NCBI GenBank assembly: GCA_963693085.1
Contig: OY856412.1
Location: 1,059,666,244-1,059,730,243, forward strand
Length of the DNA: 64,000 nt
Direction: 5' to 3'
Source: Alisma plantago-aquatica
Lineage: Eukaryota > Streptophyta > Magnoliopsida > Alismatales > Alismataceae
Below, in pieces: positions 11,720 through 21,963 of the stretch. The notes beneath the pieces are model-generated. The model worked only from the letters and a program-made list of their open reading frames with translations. It had not been told where the DNA came from and did not search any database. Numbering within the stretch: the stretch's first letter is position 1; the number at the start of each line of letters is the position of its first letter. The position numbers and the translations under genes are program-made.

Positions 11720-12310
11720 CTAGAGGTGCCTCATGTATCCAAATATGTTGAGCAGCTGCATGGCGCACAAGACGATAAAGGCGTTGTTTCCGCTTCCCTC
11801 TTCTGCTTGGACGGGGAAGTCTTGGATAGAAAAGAAGTTCCAAACTCCGTTGTGACGTTTGACTCCTTGCTTGATAGCTCGTAGAAGACGCAACGGTAGA
11901 AGCCTCAGATGTTTTTCCTCCGGGCGACTGAAAATAAGCCCGGAGCGTGGCACCTCATTGTTGCTGCAACTTAGCAGCAGGAACTCATGGTTCCTGAGGT
12001 CTGCCATGTAGAGGAACCATACGTTGCGGTGCTTGTACGGGGCCAACACGATGTTCATGTTATGCTCTTTGATGTGTTGCAGCATGTTGGCCCCCATAAT
12101 GGAGTCTGGTACTCCCATCATCTGCCTTCTTGCCAAGGTCGGGGTGGCATTGTATACTGTCTTCCGACCTGTTCCAGTGCTGATATTCTCTATTATTGCA
12201 CCATCAAGGACCCGGAACAACTTTTTTCCGATGATGGCTGGCGAGCAGAATATGCTTCTGAGTGCTCCCCGTCGTACGGAGAAGTCGATGTCACTCCAGA
12301 CGACGTCTTC
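11720..12310 (-). pseudogene. Degenerate Ulp1-like domain (catalytically dead)
   Basis: The segment 11720-12220 has the same pattern of hydrophobic strands as the domain after it. NIVLAPYKHRNVW stands where a His-Trp strand is expected, but with Val in place of His. FLLLSCSNNE stands where the catalytic Asp would lie. FPVQ followed by GNNAFIVLCAMQLL stands where Q...DCGIFVL is expected, with Asn at the Cys position. It is in frame with the next domain, separated only by one stop codon at 11720-11722. I infer a duplicated or paired fold in which the first copy is a pseudo-enzyme. The similarity is weaker than for the second domain and should be tested by profile search or structure prediction. 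Confidence 0.5.
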
Positions 12311-12311
12311 T

Positions 12312-13019
12312 TCATCTTCCTACGACCTTAGGACCTTGTTTAGCAATTTGTAGTCCCTGATCGTCAGGTAGCCGATGGCCCTTCTGTCGAAGTCGGCCAT
12401 CTCGAAGGAAGGTAGCTCTGATGGCACAGAGAACGCATCTTCCGCTGAGCGTCTTCCTCTGGGGGGGTGTCTTTTGTTGGCAGCACATATGTACCCCCCC
12501 TTCTCCCTCTGATTCATTAGAAGAGTCCTCCCAGACGTTGATGTCTTCATTGTCATCTTCAGCTTCGTCCAGGGGGACTGAGGGAGCTGTTTCTTCTAGG
12601 CCGTGGGAGCTTGCCTGTCCTGCTGGAGCTTCGTTGGCCGATCTTTGTGGCGTCCCTTCCTTGGACGTTGTGGATGGCCCACTGGAGGAGGAAGAGGGCG
12701 AGGATCTTGAGGAGGCCGCTGATGAGGAAGGGTGAGAGCCTGAGCCAGGAGGCGACAGGGACCTTCTTGGCTGCCTTCGGTGCGGATGGTCGTCTCCCAT
12801 GTTTAGCCTCTCTTCGATCACGTCAAGGTGCTGGAGGGCTTGCTGAAGCATGACGTTGAGTGCCTCTAGTTGGATGGGAAGGCCAACTAGAGTCAGCAGT
12901 TCCCATTCCTGGCTATTCATCCTTTGCTGGAAAAGTGAAAACTTGTGTGTTAGAGAATTAAATGTAGCCGAATGGCTTTCTGTTACCTCCCGCAAGTGGT
13001 CAAGTTCGTGCCCCAACAT
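12312..13019 (-). pseudogene. Coiled-coil and Ser/Pro-rich segment of the accessory ORF
   Basis: 235 residues in a frame shifted from the flanking segments. The first ~75 residues have a heptad-like pattern of Leu, Val and Ile (HELDHLREV..., LQQALQHLDVIEERL), as in a coiled coil. Then come an RRSLSP start, long Ser/Pro runs and an acidic tract, typical of disordered linkers. The other frame (12320-12556) takes over near the poly-C run at 12495-12501 and continues into the first Ulp1-like domain. No enzymatic motif is seen. Confidence 0.5.
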
Positions 13020-14842
13020 TTTCCCGAGTGACGGAGGGGCTCCTGCCGGTCTCCCCCCATCCTCACGATACTTCTCTCGCGTGAGGGTCTACCCAACGAG
13101 GTATAACCGATCTCGATCGTCCGTGAGGTAGATGCGACTGGGCGAGGTGTCGGCACCCTTGCGGCCATCACTACCTCACCTTCTTGTCGTGGCAGAGACA
13201 GCCGTGGTGTGGGTGGATGCCGCTCCAGCTCTACGTTTACGGTGATTTCCTTAGCAACTGCTATAGGAGACACCGACGACGGTGTCAGCGTTAGCTGTGC
13301 TGCTCCGAGCTCCATCTCAAGGATCTCGACGAACACCTCATTATTGGCGTCCGGATGTGATTCTTCTTCTTCCTCTAAAGGCACCACAGAAGCTTCAGGA
13401 GCTGTGGTTGTCTCTTCCACGACAACTACCTCTGGGGCTTGTACTATTGTTTCTGCCCCGGTTGTCTCGGCAACCTTGACGATTGCCGATCCTTCTTCAG
13501 CCACAGCAGGTGTTGTCGTGATCGTGGCTGGTATAGTAGGAGCAACGACAACTCTATCAACTACTGTCGTCGGTGGCTCTGGAGTGGCGGCTGTCTCGGT
13601 GAAGGTTGTTGAAGTTTTGTCCTGCCTTGGGTCGAGAGGGATTGATTCTCCTCTCACATCCGTCCTCTCTTGAATTCTGGTGGTGGCGGCGTAAGCTACT
13701 TCTACCGCCACAACTTCGATTTCTGCTGTGGTGAAGACCAGCTTTTGTGCGTTGTAGGCGGCGCAGCGAGTGAGTGGAAGGAGGGTGTTTGTCCTTGCGA
13801 ACTTGTAGAAGTAGCTTCTCCCCTCCTTCTTTATGATGTCGGCCCTCATGAGGTACTTGCGATCGATCAACTCGTCGCCCCTAGTCCTCGAAAGACTGCA
13901 AAGGTCCTTTGGGTATCCTAACCCAACCGCGATCAGATTGACGATGCCACCCATGCAGTTTTCTTTGGTGGCATCCTTTATTGGGTGCAACCTATTCAAC
14001 AAAAAGTGCCCCAGATTGATCACCTTGCCCTCCATCATGTGCCACATTAGGTGGAGTTCTTCGGTGTAGACGTTACTAGACTCATTTTTGCTAAAAAGTA
14101 GACATGCTACCAGCTTGTGCACTATCCTCCAGAAATAGAAGTGCACTGCCACCACCTTGCTTCCCGACTTGTATGATGATTTGCCGGTCAGCCTTCTCCA
14201 GAGCTCCACGGGGTTGAAACCGTCTCCTTCGGTGATCCTTTCACCATTATTCAGCAGCTTTTTCTCCTCCTCATTGGAAGAGAAGATCTCATTGAGAAGC
14301 TTTTCAGATATGACGTACTCTGAGTTGTACAACCGCCCTTGTAGTCTGTCTACTCTGCCATATTCTTCAACGTCCTCAGGTGTATTTTTCACCCGGCAGA
14401 GAGACGACATGAACTCCCTTGTGAGTTCGGTGTAGGAAGCAGAGCGGCTGAGGCAGATCTTCCTCTATCATGCTGCAACAAGGACATTCTCCAGTCTTTC
14501 AAAAATACCCAATTGAAGGAAGGATGACTGGTGGCAGAATCTGCTCGGCCTGTAGATTTTCGTTGCAAGCTCTGAGTACCGGCGTCCATGCTCGTCATCT
14601 CTTGGTACGAACCTTCCTGATGTATGATCCAGGGGTTCTGCCACTACGGTTGAAGCGGTTGCTGGAGCCGTCACTTCTCCCATCCTTGTTCTCTTTTCAG
14701 TGGCTGATGGCCCAGCCGCCTCGAGATTCAGGCATTTCTGCCCGACCGTTGTTGCTTCAGCTGCGGCCTCAGTGTCGATTCTTCTGCTGTGTTTGTCAAC
14801 TCGAATGACGGTTTGCTTTGTATAGGCCATCTCTGTTATCAT
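12983..14842 (-). pseudogene. N-terminal domain of the accessory ORF (plant transposon / Athila env-like type)
   Basis: The segments 14468-14842 and 12983-14410 share one frame, divided by adjacent TGA and TAG codons at 14466-14471. After a basic start there is FVPRDDEHGRRYSEL, then RLQGRLYNSEY, then LHLMWHMMEGKVINLG followed by a loop and a hydrophobic GIVNLIAVGLGY. This order recalls the domain found downstream of integrase in many plant Athila elements and annotated as a putative plant transposon protein; its function is unknown. The last ~230 residues (about 13025-13700) are an Ala/Val/Thr/Glu-rich low-complexity linker. Confidence 0.5.
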
Positions 14843-16054
14843 TAAACAAGATCAATTAAATGTTCCGATATTTAAGTAGGCAAAACTTAAAATTGATACC
14901 GGCGTTTAAGAGAAAACTGGTCGCACGATAAAAATTCGGCCAGATACAAAAGCTACCCGACACCACCGTATCGGGCTTCAACACTGGGTGATATGATGTT
15001 TTCCAAATATGCTTGTGTCGGGTGGTACAAAGCTTTCAAAGAATTCCTATAGGCTCATGCCCGATATGAGGTCCGGGTATCGTCCATCAAAAGAATCATC
15101 TGGGCGATACAAAACTGGACAATACAGAGAAAAACTGCACGTTATACCCGTTGCCCGACACTGGTGTGTCAGGCGATACTATTACGTGAAACAAGGGTGC
15201 CCAATAGGGTCTTCTCGATGGAAAAACGTGTCACCCGGAAACAAGAACAAGCGAGGCGGCATGAGGATGGGTGATACGGTTATCGCCCGATATGGCGTAT
15301 CGGGCAAGCACATGTTACAGGCGTTTCGCGCGACAAACGTGTGGGGCGGCACAAGGAAAATCAGCTAAAGTCGTTAACCCAATACGCTGCGTGTGATATG
15401 AAGCTCATATCGGGCAAGCGGGCTGTTGGGCTATACCTTTTGTTTTCTTAAGTTTTCTGCACGACACGAGAGTAGAAGATAGCCGGACGACACACGAGCA
15501 AAAAGGAGGAACTACTGCATGATACAGGTAGTTAGAAGAGTAAAGGCAGTAGCCCGACACGGTAAAACCTCCATACTATATATAGCAATCCCAACCAGGG
15601 GTAAAATGATAAATTACGGGACGCGTGTCGGCCGTTGAGACAAGCCATTCCCGAGACGAGTGGTCCCATCCATCTAATCAAGGGTAATTACTCGTCTTGC
15701 CCGGTGCGGGAGCTTGCCTGATATGCAGTTTCCAAGACAAAAATCTAGATGAAAACCAAAAACAAAGCGAAGGAAAAAGCAATTGATGGGTAAAATATCA
15801 TTGGCCTAAGGTTACGTTCCCGGCCTCAGATAGTATTACTCATCAATGCTCATAAAATAGAGTGGTGGCCCATAAAACAGAAGAGTCAGCGCACGTGGCA
15901 CATGAACTGACTCGGGCCTTATTACAGTCCAAAAGTTCATAGTGTTTTTCTTGCAAGAAAGTAAATAACATCCTATTCTAGGAAAAGTAAAAGCTCAGGC
16001 TGCCTCCCAAGGAGCGCTGTAGTTTGCGTTGCCAGCTCGACCGCTCTAGGTCCT
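14843..16054 (-). other. Spacer between integrase and accessory ORF
   Basis: 1.2 kb without a defensible gene. Like the LTRs, it is rich in GCCCGATA, TATCGGGC, CCCGACAC and similar words (for example near 14970, 15060, 15150, 15285-15310, 15410 and 15553). It may carry the promoter or splice acceptor used for the downstream ORF, but no specific site can be named. Confidence 0.45.
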
Positions 16055-17400
16055 TTACTTTTCACTTTCAGCAGTATCCATATCTTGCAAGTTGATCTCT
16101 GACCTCCTGACAAAAGCTTCGTCTTCATAGTACCTTTTCACCCTGTTCCTGTTTACTTGAAAGACCTTGGTTGGATCATCTTTGTCATATAGCTCCATCA
16201 TTTCAGACGGGTATATCTTTGATACGGTGAACGGTTCGGACCATCTCATTTGTAACTTGCCTGGAAAAAGACAAATTGAGGATTTAAATAATAAAACTTT
16301 ATCACCTTCACTTACGTCCTTCCTCCTCAGGTGGGCATCATGCCACACCTTCATCCTCTGTTTATAGATCTTTGCATTTTCATAAGCATACATCCTTAAT
16401 TCTTCGAGCTCTTGCAACTGCAAATATCTCTTTTCTTCCGCCTTCTCTAGATCCATATTCAAGAATTTAATTTCCCAAAGGGCCTTGTGTTCCAGCTCAA
16501 GGGGTAGATGGCGGGATTTTTTGTAGATCAACTTATAGGGGGTGGTTCCAATGGGCATTTTATAGGCAGTCATGTAGGCCCAAAGTGTGTCGTCAAGCTT
16601 CATTGACCAATCCTTCCTCATCCGGTTGACAGTCTTCCCCAAAATCTGCTTGATTTGTCCATTCGAAACCTCTACCTGCTCGAAAGTTTGTGGGTGTTAG
16701 GGCGTAGCGATCTTGTGTTTAATTCCATACTTTCGTAGGAGTGCTTCAAATTGTCTTTCTCCGAAATGCGATCCACCGTCGCTTATTACAGTACGGGGGG
16801 GTACACCGAATTGAGGAAAAATCGTCTTTTCGAACAACTTGATCACTGACTTAGCATCGCACGTTTGAGTTACAACAACTTCTACCCATTTTGATACATA
16901 ATCTACTGCCACTAGAATGTACTAATACCCCTTGATGGGGGAAATGGTCCCATGTAGTCAATCCCCCATACATCGAAGATATCCACTTCAACCCAATTTG
17001 CCATTGGCATCTCGTTTCTTCATCCAATATTGCCCGTCAATTGGCACTCTTTACAGACCTTTACAAACTATGCATCGTCTTTGAATAAAGAGGGCCAGTA
17101 AAAACCTGATTGTAGCACTTTGGCAACAGTCCTTTCGCTGCCCAGATGTCCTCCATAAGGGGAGGCGTGGCACTCTTTCAGAATGTTTGAGATCTCTTTT
17201 TCGGGAATGCATCTCCAGTACAAGTTATCAGCACATCTTCTGAAAAGGAGATGATCATCCCAATAGTAATTCTTCACATATGCGAACAACTTCTTCTTTT
17301 GGTTATAAGTTATGTCAGGGGGCAGTTCTCCACAGGCAAGATAGTTACAGATATCTACGAACCAGGGTAAGTCCTCTTCCTTGGTTTCAATCATCATCAA
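16055..17400 (-). pseudogene. Integrase of the Athila-type element
   Basis: Inserts the DNA copy into the genome. 17068-17400 holds the zinc-binding region (LKECHASPYGGHLGSERT), whose Cys pair lies just past a stop and frame change near 17040-17070. 16697-16912 holds the catalytic core, with Asp in AVDYVSKW and Asp in VISDGGSHFG. The frame then meets one stop at 16697-16699, where Athila integrases have a sense codon before HPQT, and continues with the expected Glu in EVSNGQIK. 16055-16642 is the same frame and holds the C-terminal region (WHDAHLRRKD, GDKVLLF, SEPFTVSKIYP). The motifs are intact apart from the stop and the frame change. Confidence 0.85.
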
Positions 17401-17445
17401 AGCTTTGTCGACATAATTGTTATTAATGGGTGGTTCCCTCTATCC

Positions 17446-19383
17446 TTATGCAACAATCCTTGATAAGTGGTCAACGACCACATTTTCTGCACCCTTCTTA
17501 TCGATTATCTCATGGTCGAACTCTTGTAACAACAAGGCCCACCTCAACAGCCTGGGCTTTGTATCTTTCTTATGCATGAGGTATCTTATAGCCCCATGAT
17601 CTGTGTACACTTTGACCTTTATTCCAATGAGGTACGATCTGAACTTATCAAAAGCGAAGACTATTGCGAGGATCTCTTTCTCTGTATTTGTATAATTTAC
17701 CTGAGCTTCATCCAACGTGCGACTAGCGTAGTAGATCACATGGTGCTTTTTATCCTTTTTCTGCCCCAGGACCGCTCCTACTGCATAGTCGCTGGCGTCG
17801 CACATAAGCTCGTAAGGTAAATCCCAGTCTAGAGCTTGGAGGATAGGTGGTGAGACAAGTGCATTCTTTAAAGCCTGAAAAGCGATTAGACAATCATCAG
17901 AGAAATCAAATTCAACATCTTTTACCAGAAGATTGGACAACAGTTTTGAAATCTTTGAGAAGTCCTTTATAAATCTTCGGTAGTAGCCGGCGTGCCTGAG
18001 GAAGCTCCTCACTCCCATCACAGACTTTAGTGGAGGAAGCTTGGATATGGCTTCAACCTTGCTAATGTCCACCTCGATGCCACGCCTTGAAACTTTATGT
18101 CCCAGAACGATGCCTTCTTGTACCATAAAATGGCACTTTTCCCAGTTTAAAACCAAACTCTTCTCCTCACATCTTTGTAGAACCAAAGAGAGGTTTTTCA
18201 GGCAGGTATCGAAGTCTTTTCCATAGATAGAAAAATCGTCCATGAAAACTTCCACGATATCCTCCAGAAAATCTGAGAACATTGATATCATGCAACATTG
18301 AAACGTAGCGAGAGCGTTGCACAGGCTGAAGGGCATCCTCCTGAAGGCATAGGTGTCGTAGAGGCAGGTAAAAATTGTCTTCTCTTGGTCATCTGGCAGG
18401 ATGGGACATGATAAAATCCTGAAAAACCATCCAAGAAATAGAAAAAGTCATGATGCGCTAATCTTTCAAGAACTTGATCAATAAAAGGTAGCAGAAAATG
18501 ATATTTTTAGTAGCTTGGTTTAGCTTCCTGTAGTCAATGCACATTCTCCATCCTGTGACGGTCCTAATGCCACCTCATCGCCTTTATCTCCCTTTACCAC
18601 TGTTATACCACCCTTCTTGGGTACTACATGGATCGGGCTTACCCAGTTACTGTCGCTTATCGGGTAAATGATCCCAGCATCCCTCAACTTGATTACCTCT
18701 TTCTTAACGACCTCTTTTAGCATCTGATTCAACTTTCTCTGGGGTTGAGCCAGAGGTTTGGCGGATTCCTCCAAATTGATGTGATGCATACACAAAGCGG
18801 GGCTAAGGCCTTTGATATCTTCTATTGAGTATCCTATAGTCCCCCTGTGGAGTCTTAACTCCTCAAGAAGTCTGTCCAACTGATTTTTTGTAAGATTGGC
18901 ATTGACGATGATAGGGTTCCTTTCCTCTCGATCTAGGAATTCATATTTCAACCCTTCTGGTAACAACTTCAACTCAGACTTTGCCTTGGGTGACCTTTCT
19001 TGCGGCGCCTCCTCGAGAGAGGCAAACTTAATGGTTTCCACCACCTCATCCTCGTTGCTCAAGTCTTCATCAGACTGGTTAAGAAAGCTAAGAAACTCCA
19101 CAACTTCTGGACTTTCAAAGTCAGAATCTTGACTGCATATCTCCCTCACAAGAGGGTCTACCATCAGGATGTCTTCTTCTACCTCTTCGCAGAACTGGTT
19201 ATAGCTGTCCGCAAAGCAAGCGGACTCCGACAGGGATGGTACTCTCATCACATCCTTTACTTTAAAGTCTAAGTGGTCGTTACCGACCCTTAGAGTGATT
19301 ATTCCTTCAGAAACATCAATCAACACCCTTCCTATAGCCAGGAAAGGACGTCCAAAGATGATAGGGCAGCGGGGGTCCTCCAC
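17446..19383 (-). pseudogene. Reverse transcriptase and RNase H of the Athila-type element
   Basis: Copies the element's RNA into DNA and removes the RNA strand. 18520-19383 opens with CPIIFGRPFLA and runs to the reverse transcriptase N-terminus (LRDAGIIYPISDSNWVSP). A frame change lies near 18520-18600, and 18337-18520 carries the next strands (DYRKLNQAT) with breaks. 17446-18336 holds [12 protein letters not shown] and the active site FMDDFSIYG (about 18230-18245). It also has [12 protein letters not shown] and then RNase H ([31 protein letters not shown]). Expected Gly and Pro residues in the MPFGLCNAP motif are replaced by Ser and Leu. Confidence 0.88.
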
Positions 19384-19428
19384 GGTATCAATGACAACTA
19401 TATCACAGAGGATGAAGAAACTTCCTAC

Positions 19429-19848
19429 TCAGATTGGCACATCTTCAACAACGCTAACAAGCCTTTTAAAGGTATGATCAACTAATTCAATTCTCATATT
19501 GGTTCTGACCATATCAGTCAAACCTAATCTCTGTGTGAAGCTTAGGGGCATAAGACTGATACTAGCCCCTAAATCGGCAAGACCTTTTTGTTGAACGTTG
19601 TCTCCGATGGCGAAAGGAATTGTGAAAGCCCCAGGATCTTTCTTTTTGTTGGGAAAATCTGATTTTACGAAAGCAGAGGACATACTTGCTAGATACACAG
19701 TTTCAATTCTTCCTCCTCTTCTTTTCTTAGTAATCAGATCTTTGAGGAACTTAGCATATGTTGGCATCTCCTCTAGGGCGTCCAAAAAGGGAACTTCGAG
19801 ATGAAGTTTCTTGATTGATTCCATGAACTTCTCATGGTGCTTCTTCAA
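19429..19848 (-). pseudogene. Retropepsin-like protease of the Athila-type element
   Basis: Aspartic protease that would cut the polyprotein. The active-site motif ADLGASISLMP lies at about 19550-19578, in the D-L-G-A-S form usual for Athila. The preceding MPTYAKFLKDL and the basic KKRRGG are also typical. The frame is the same as the reverse transcriptase segment at 18520-19383, divided by one stop near 19429. Confidence 0.85.
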
Positions 19849-20130
19849 GCGTGCCTTTATCAGCTTGTATGGAAAAGGTAGCTTGGGAGAGTAATGGCTT
19901 CTCCTACCAGATAACTCCTCAAAGGATCTCTATTCAGGTTCTCTGTCATCAACATGTCGATTGTCATCTTATGTGGGATTTGCATCCACAGTCCTCGATT
20001 CAGGTTCTGGTCTGGCTTCTTCATGACGCTCCACTGTCCTTCCGGATCTCAGCACTTCCATATAGGTAGATTCGGGGCTGGAGGGTATTTTGCCCGAGAG
20101 ATTCTTCATCAATTCGGCCATCTGGGCCAA

Positions 20131-21713
20131 CTATTGATCGAGTTGGCGTCGATGCATCTGCATATCTGCCAACTGGAATTGCATTGAGTTCAAAACTGCC
20201 GAATTTGAAAGCGCACTCTGCGCCAGCTGGTTATTAATGGTATCTTGTCTCTTTACAAAATCAAGTAACTGGATAACCAAGCCTGGTTGGTTAGAAGCCT
20301 TGTCTTGGCCTTGCTCTTTGGCTTGACTTTGACCTTGACTGGTGTTCATCGCTTGGCGACCTTGGTACTTACCTTGTCCCTAGAAATTGGCCTTGTTTGA
20401 TTGGAAAGAAGTGGTTCTGGTAAATTGACTTTGTCCTCCCCTTTTCTCGAAAACTTGAGGTGGCTTGGTGGAGTTATGCATCTGATGCGAGTTTTCTGCC
20501 ACATCTTTGTTGCCATAACTGAAACCAAGATGGTCTGGCCTCTTGAAATTTACAAAAGAGACATTCTCAGTCTCCTCAGCCTCAGATTCAGTTTCACTCG
20601 ATCCGTCGGGTTGGGTGTAGATACAATTATCTACTCTGTGTCCACCCTCTCCACAGGTGACACACTTCATGACCTTTTTGACTTGTTTCTTTCCCTTTCC
20701 ACTTGACTCCTTCATCTGCTTGACATCAGTTGCTATCCTCTGGATTTGAGAGGTGATAGTCTCCAGAGTCTTGGATTCAAAAGAAGGTCCTTCACTAACC
20801 TTCTTAGCTTGTCCCCTGTCCGATCTATCACAATCAGTTCCGACTTTCAACTCAACCATGTTCTTGATGATCTTCACAGATCTGCTCGACTTCTTCCCCA
20901 GAAAGTCACTTCTTGCTTCTGCATTCAGTGAAACCCTTTCCTTGGGTGTTAGACCATTGTAGAAGGTAGTGATCAAGAAACCTTTCTTGTAGTTGTGATG
21001 AGGGCAGTCCCTTTGATATTCCTGATATCGCTCCCAGGCATCATGGAGATTCTCGTTTGGTTTTTGCATGAAAGAAGTGATCCTTTATCTGTTCTGGACG
21101 GTCTTCTCGGTAGGATAAAACTTATTTATGAAGGCATCCGTCAGTGCACTCCATCCGTTCAACGCTTGGTGGGGCAGCCCCAGGTACCAGGATAGAGCAT
21201 TATCTTCCAAAGAAAAGATGAAACCCTTGCAATAGATTACCTCCTGGGGAACTCCCCGCATCTTGATGGTGTCATAGATGTTTTTAAAAACATCCAAGTG
21301 GTGATAGGGATTGTCATTCTTCGAACTCCCTCTAAAGTTTTTTTGTTCTGAACCATGGAGATGACTGATGGCTTTAGCTCGAAGTTGGTGGCATTGAATC
21401 GTGGGATGACGACATGGCATCTGGAATTGTTAGCCCTTGTGGAAGCTAACTCCCTTAGAGTCTTTTCTTCTTCATCGGAATCGTCGCTGTCGCTGCCTCC
21501 CTGGCACTGTTCTTGATTATTTTGATTCCTTCTATGCCTCCGGTGATGACGACGTCTCTCCCGATGATGGTCATCCTCGAACTGCTCCATTTCAGGTTCT
21601 TCAGGATGATCATTGCCATTGTAGCGATCGTTGTCTTCAGGTGGAGGCGAGTGAGGTCTAGCTCTCGCGTGCCCCTCACCTTCTGAAAGAGGTTGTTCAA
21701 TGTGAGGCGGCAT
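20131..21713 (-). pseudogene. Gag of the Athila-type element
   Basis: Structural protein that packages the RNA. 21237-21713 is an acidic and Arg/His-rich N-terminus leading to NFELKPSVISMVQ. 21085-21420 holds the capsid-like core (KGFIFSLEDNALSWYLGLP, WSALTDAFINKFYP). 20380-21069 continues with NENLHDAWERYQEYQRDCPHH and FYNGLTPKERV, and has the zinc knuckle CVTCGEGGHRVDNC (CX2CX4HX4C, about 20620-20665). 20131-20349 is a Gln-rich linker towards the protease. At least two frame changes and a stop break it. Confidence 0.88.
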
Positions 21714-21939
21714 GTTTGATTGTGTTGGTGCTTAGTTGAGCAGAATGCCTTCCTTCTGAGTACTTGAATAGCATGTAAAAATCAAGTTAGAAAATCTGTT
21801 ATTAATAAAGAATTACTCATTTTAGGTAAAAATAATAATAAAAAAGGAAAAAGAGAGTGATGTCAAGCTCATTCCTAAGCTTTAGGCACTGGAGTGTAGT
21901 TAGTGGATTGAGGTTTGTCAATAGTACTGTTTTGCCTTG

Positions 21940-21957
21940 TCCCCGACAACGGTGCCA
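21940..21957 (-). promoter_or_regulatory. Primer binding site (tRNA-Asp)
   Basis: The minus strand reads TGGCACCGTTGTCGGGGA just inside the 5' LTR. It fits the 3' end of plant tRNA-Asp with about two mismatches (TGGCGCCGTTGCCGGGGA expected), the primer used by Athila and Tat elements. Confidence 0.82.
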
Positions 21958-21963
21958 AAACGT

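Larger units (their letters stand above)
10731..14842 (-). pseudogene. Accessory post-pol ORF with tandem Ulp1-like domains
   Basis: A long coding region downstream of integrase on the same strand as gag-pol. The open segments 14468-14842, 12983-14410, 12320-12556, 11720-12220 and 10985-11626 all lie in one frame. They are separated by in-frame stops near 14466-14471 (two adjacent), 12320 and 11720. Two opposite frame changes, near 13020 and near homopolymers at 12464-12500, carry the reading through another frame (12312-13019), and a third, near 10985, leads into 10731-11156. The order is an N-terminal plant-transposon-type domain, an Ala/Val/Thr/Glu-rich linker, a coiled coil with a Ser/Pro-rich tail, a degenerate Ulp1-like domain and an Ulp1-like domain with catalytic residues. 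Position matches the env-like ORF of Athila elements, but no signal peptide or membrane segment is evident. A role in removing SUMO or a similar modifier is inference. Confidence 0.65.

Noticed and set aside
13209..13673. 154-residue open frame on the plus strand
   Set aside because: Antisense to the Ala/Val/Thr/Glu-rich linker of the accessory ORF; low-complexity shadow.
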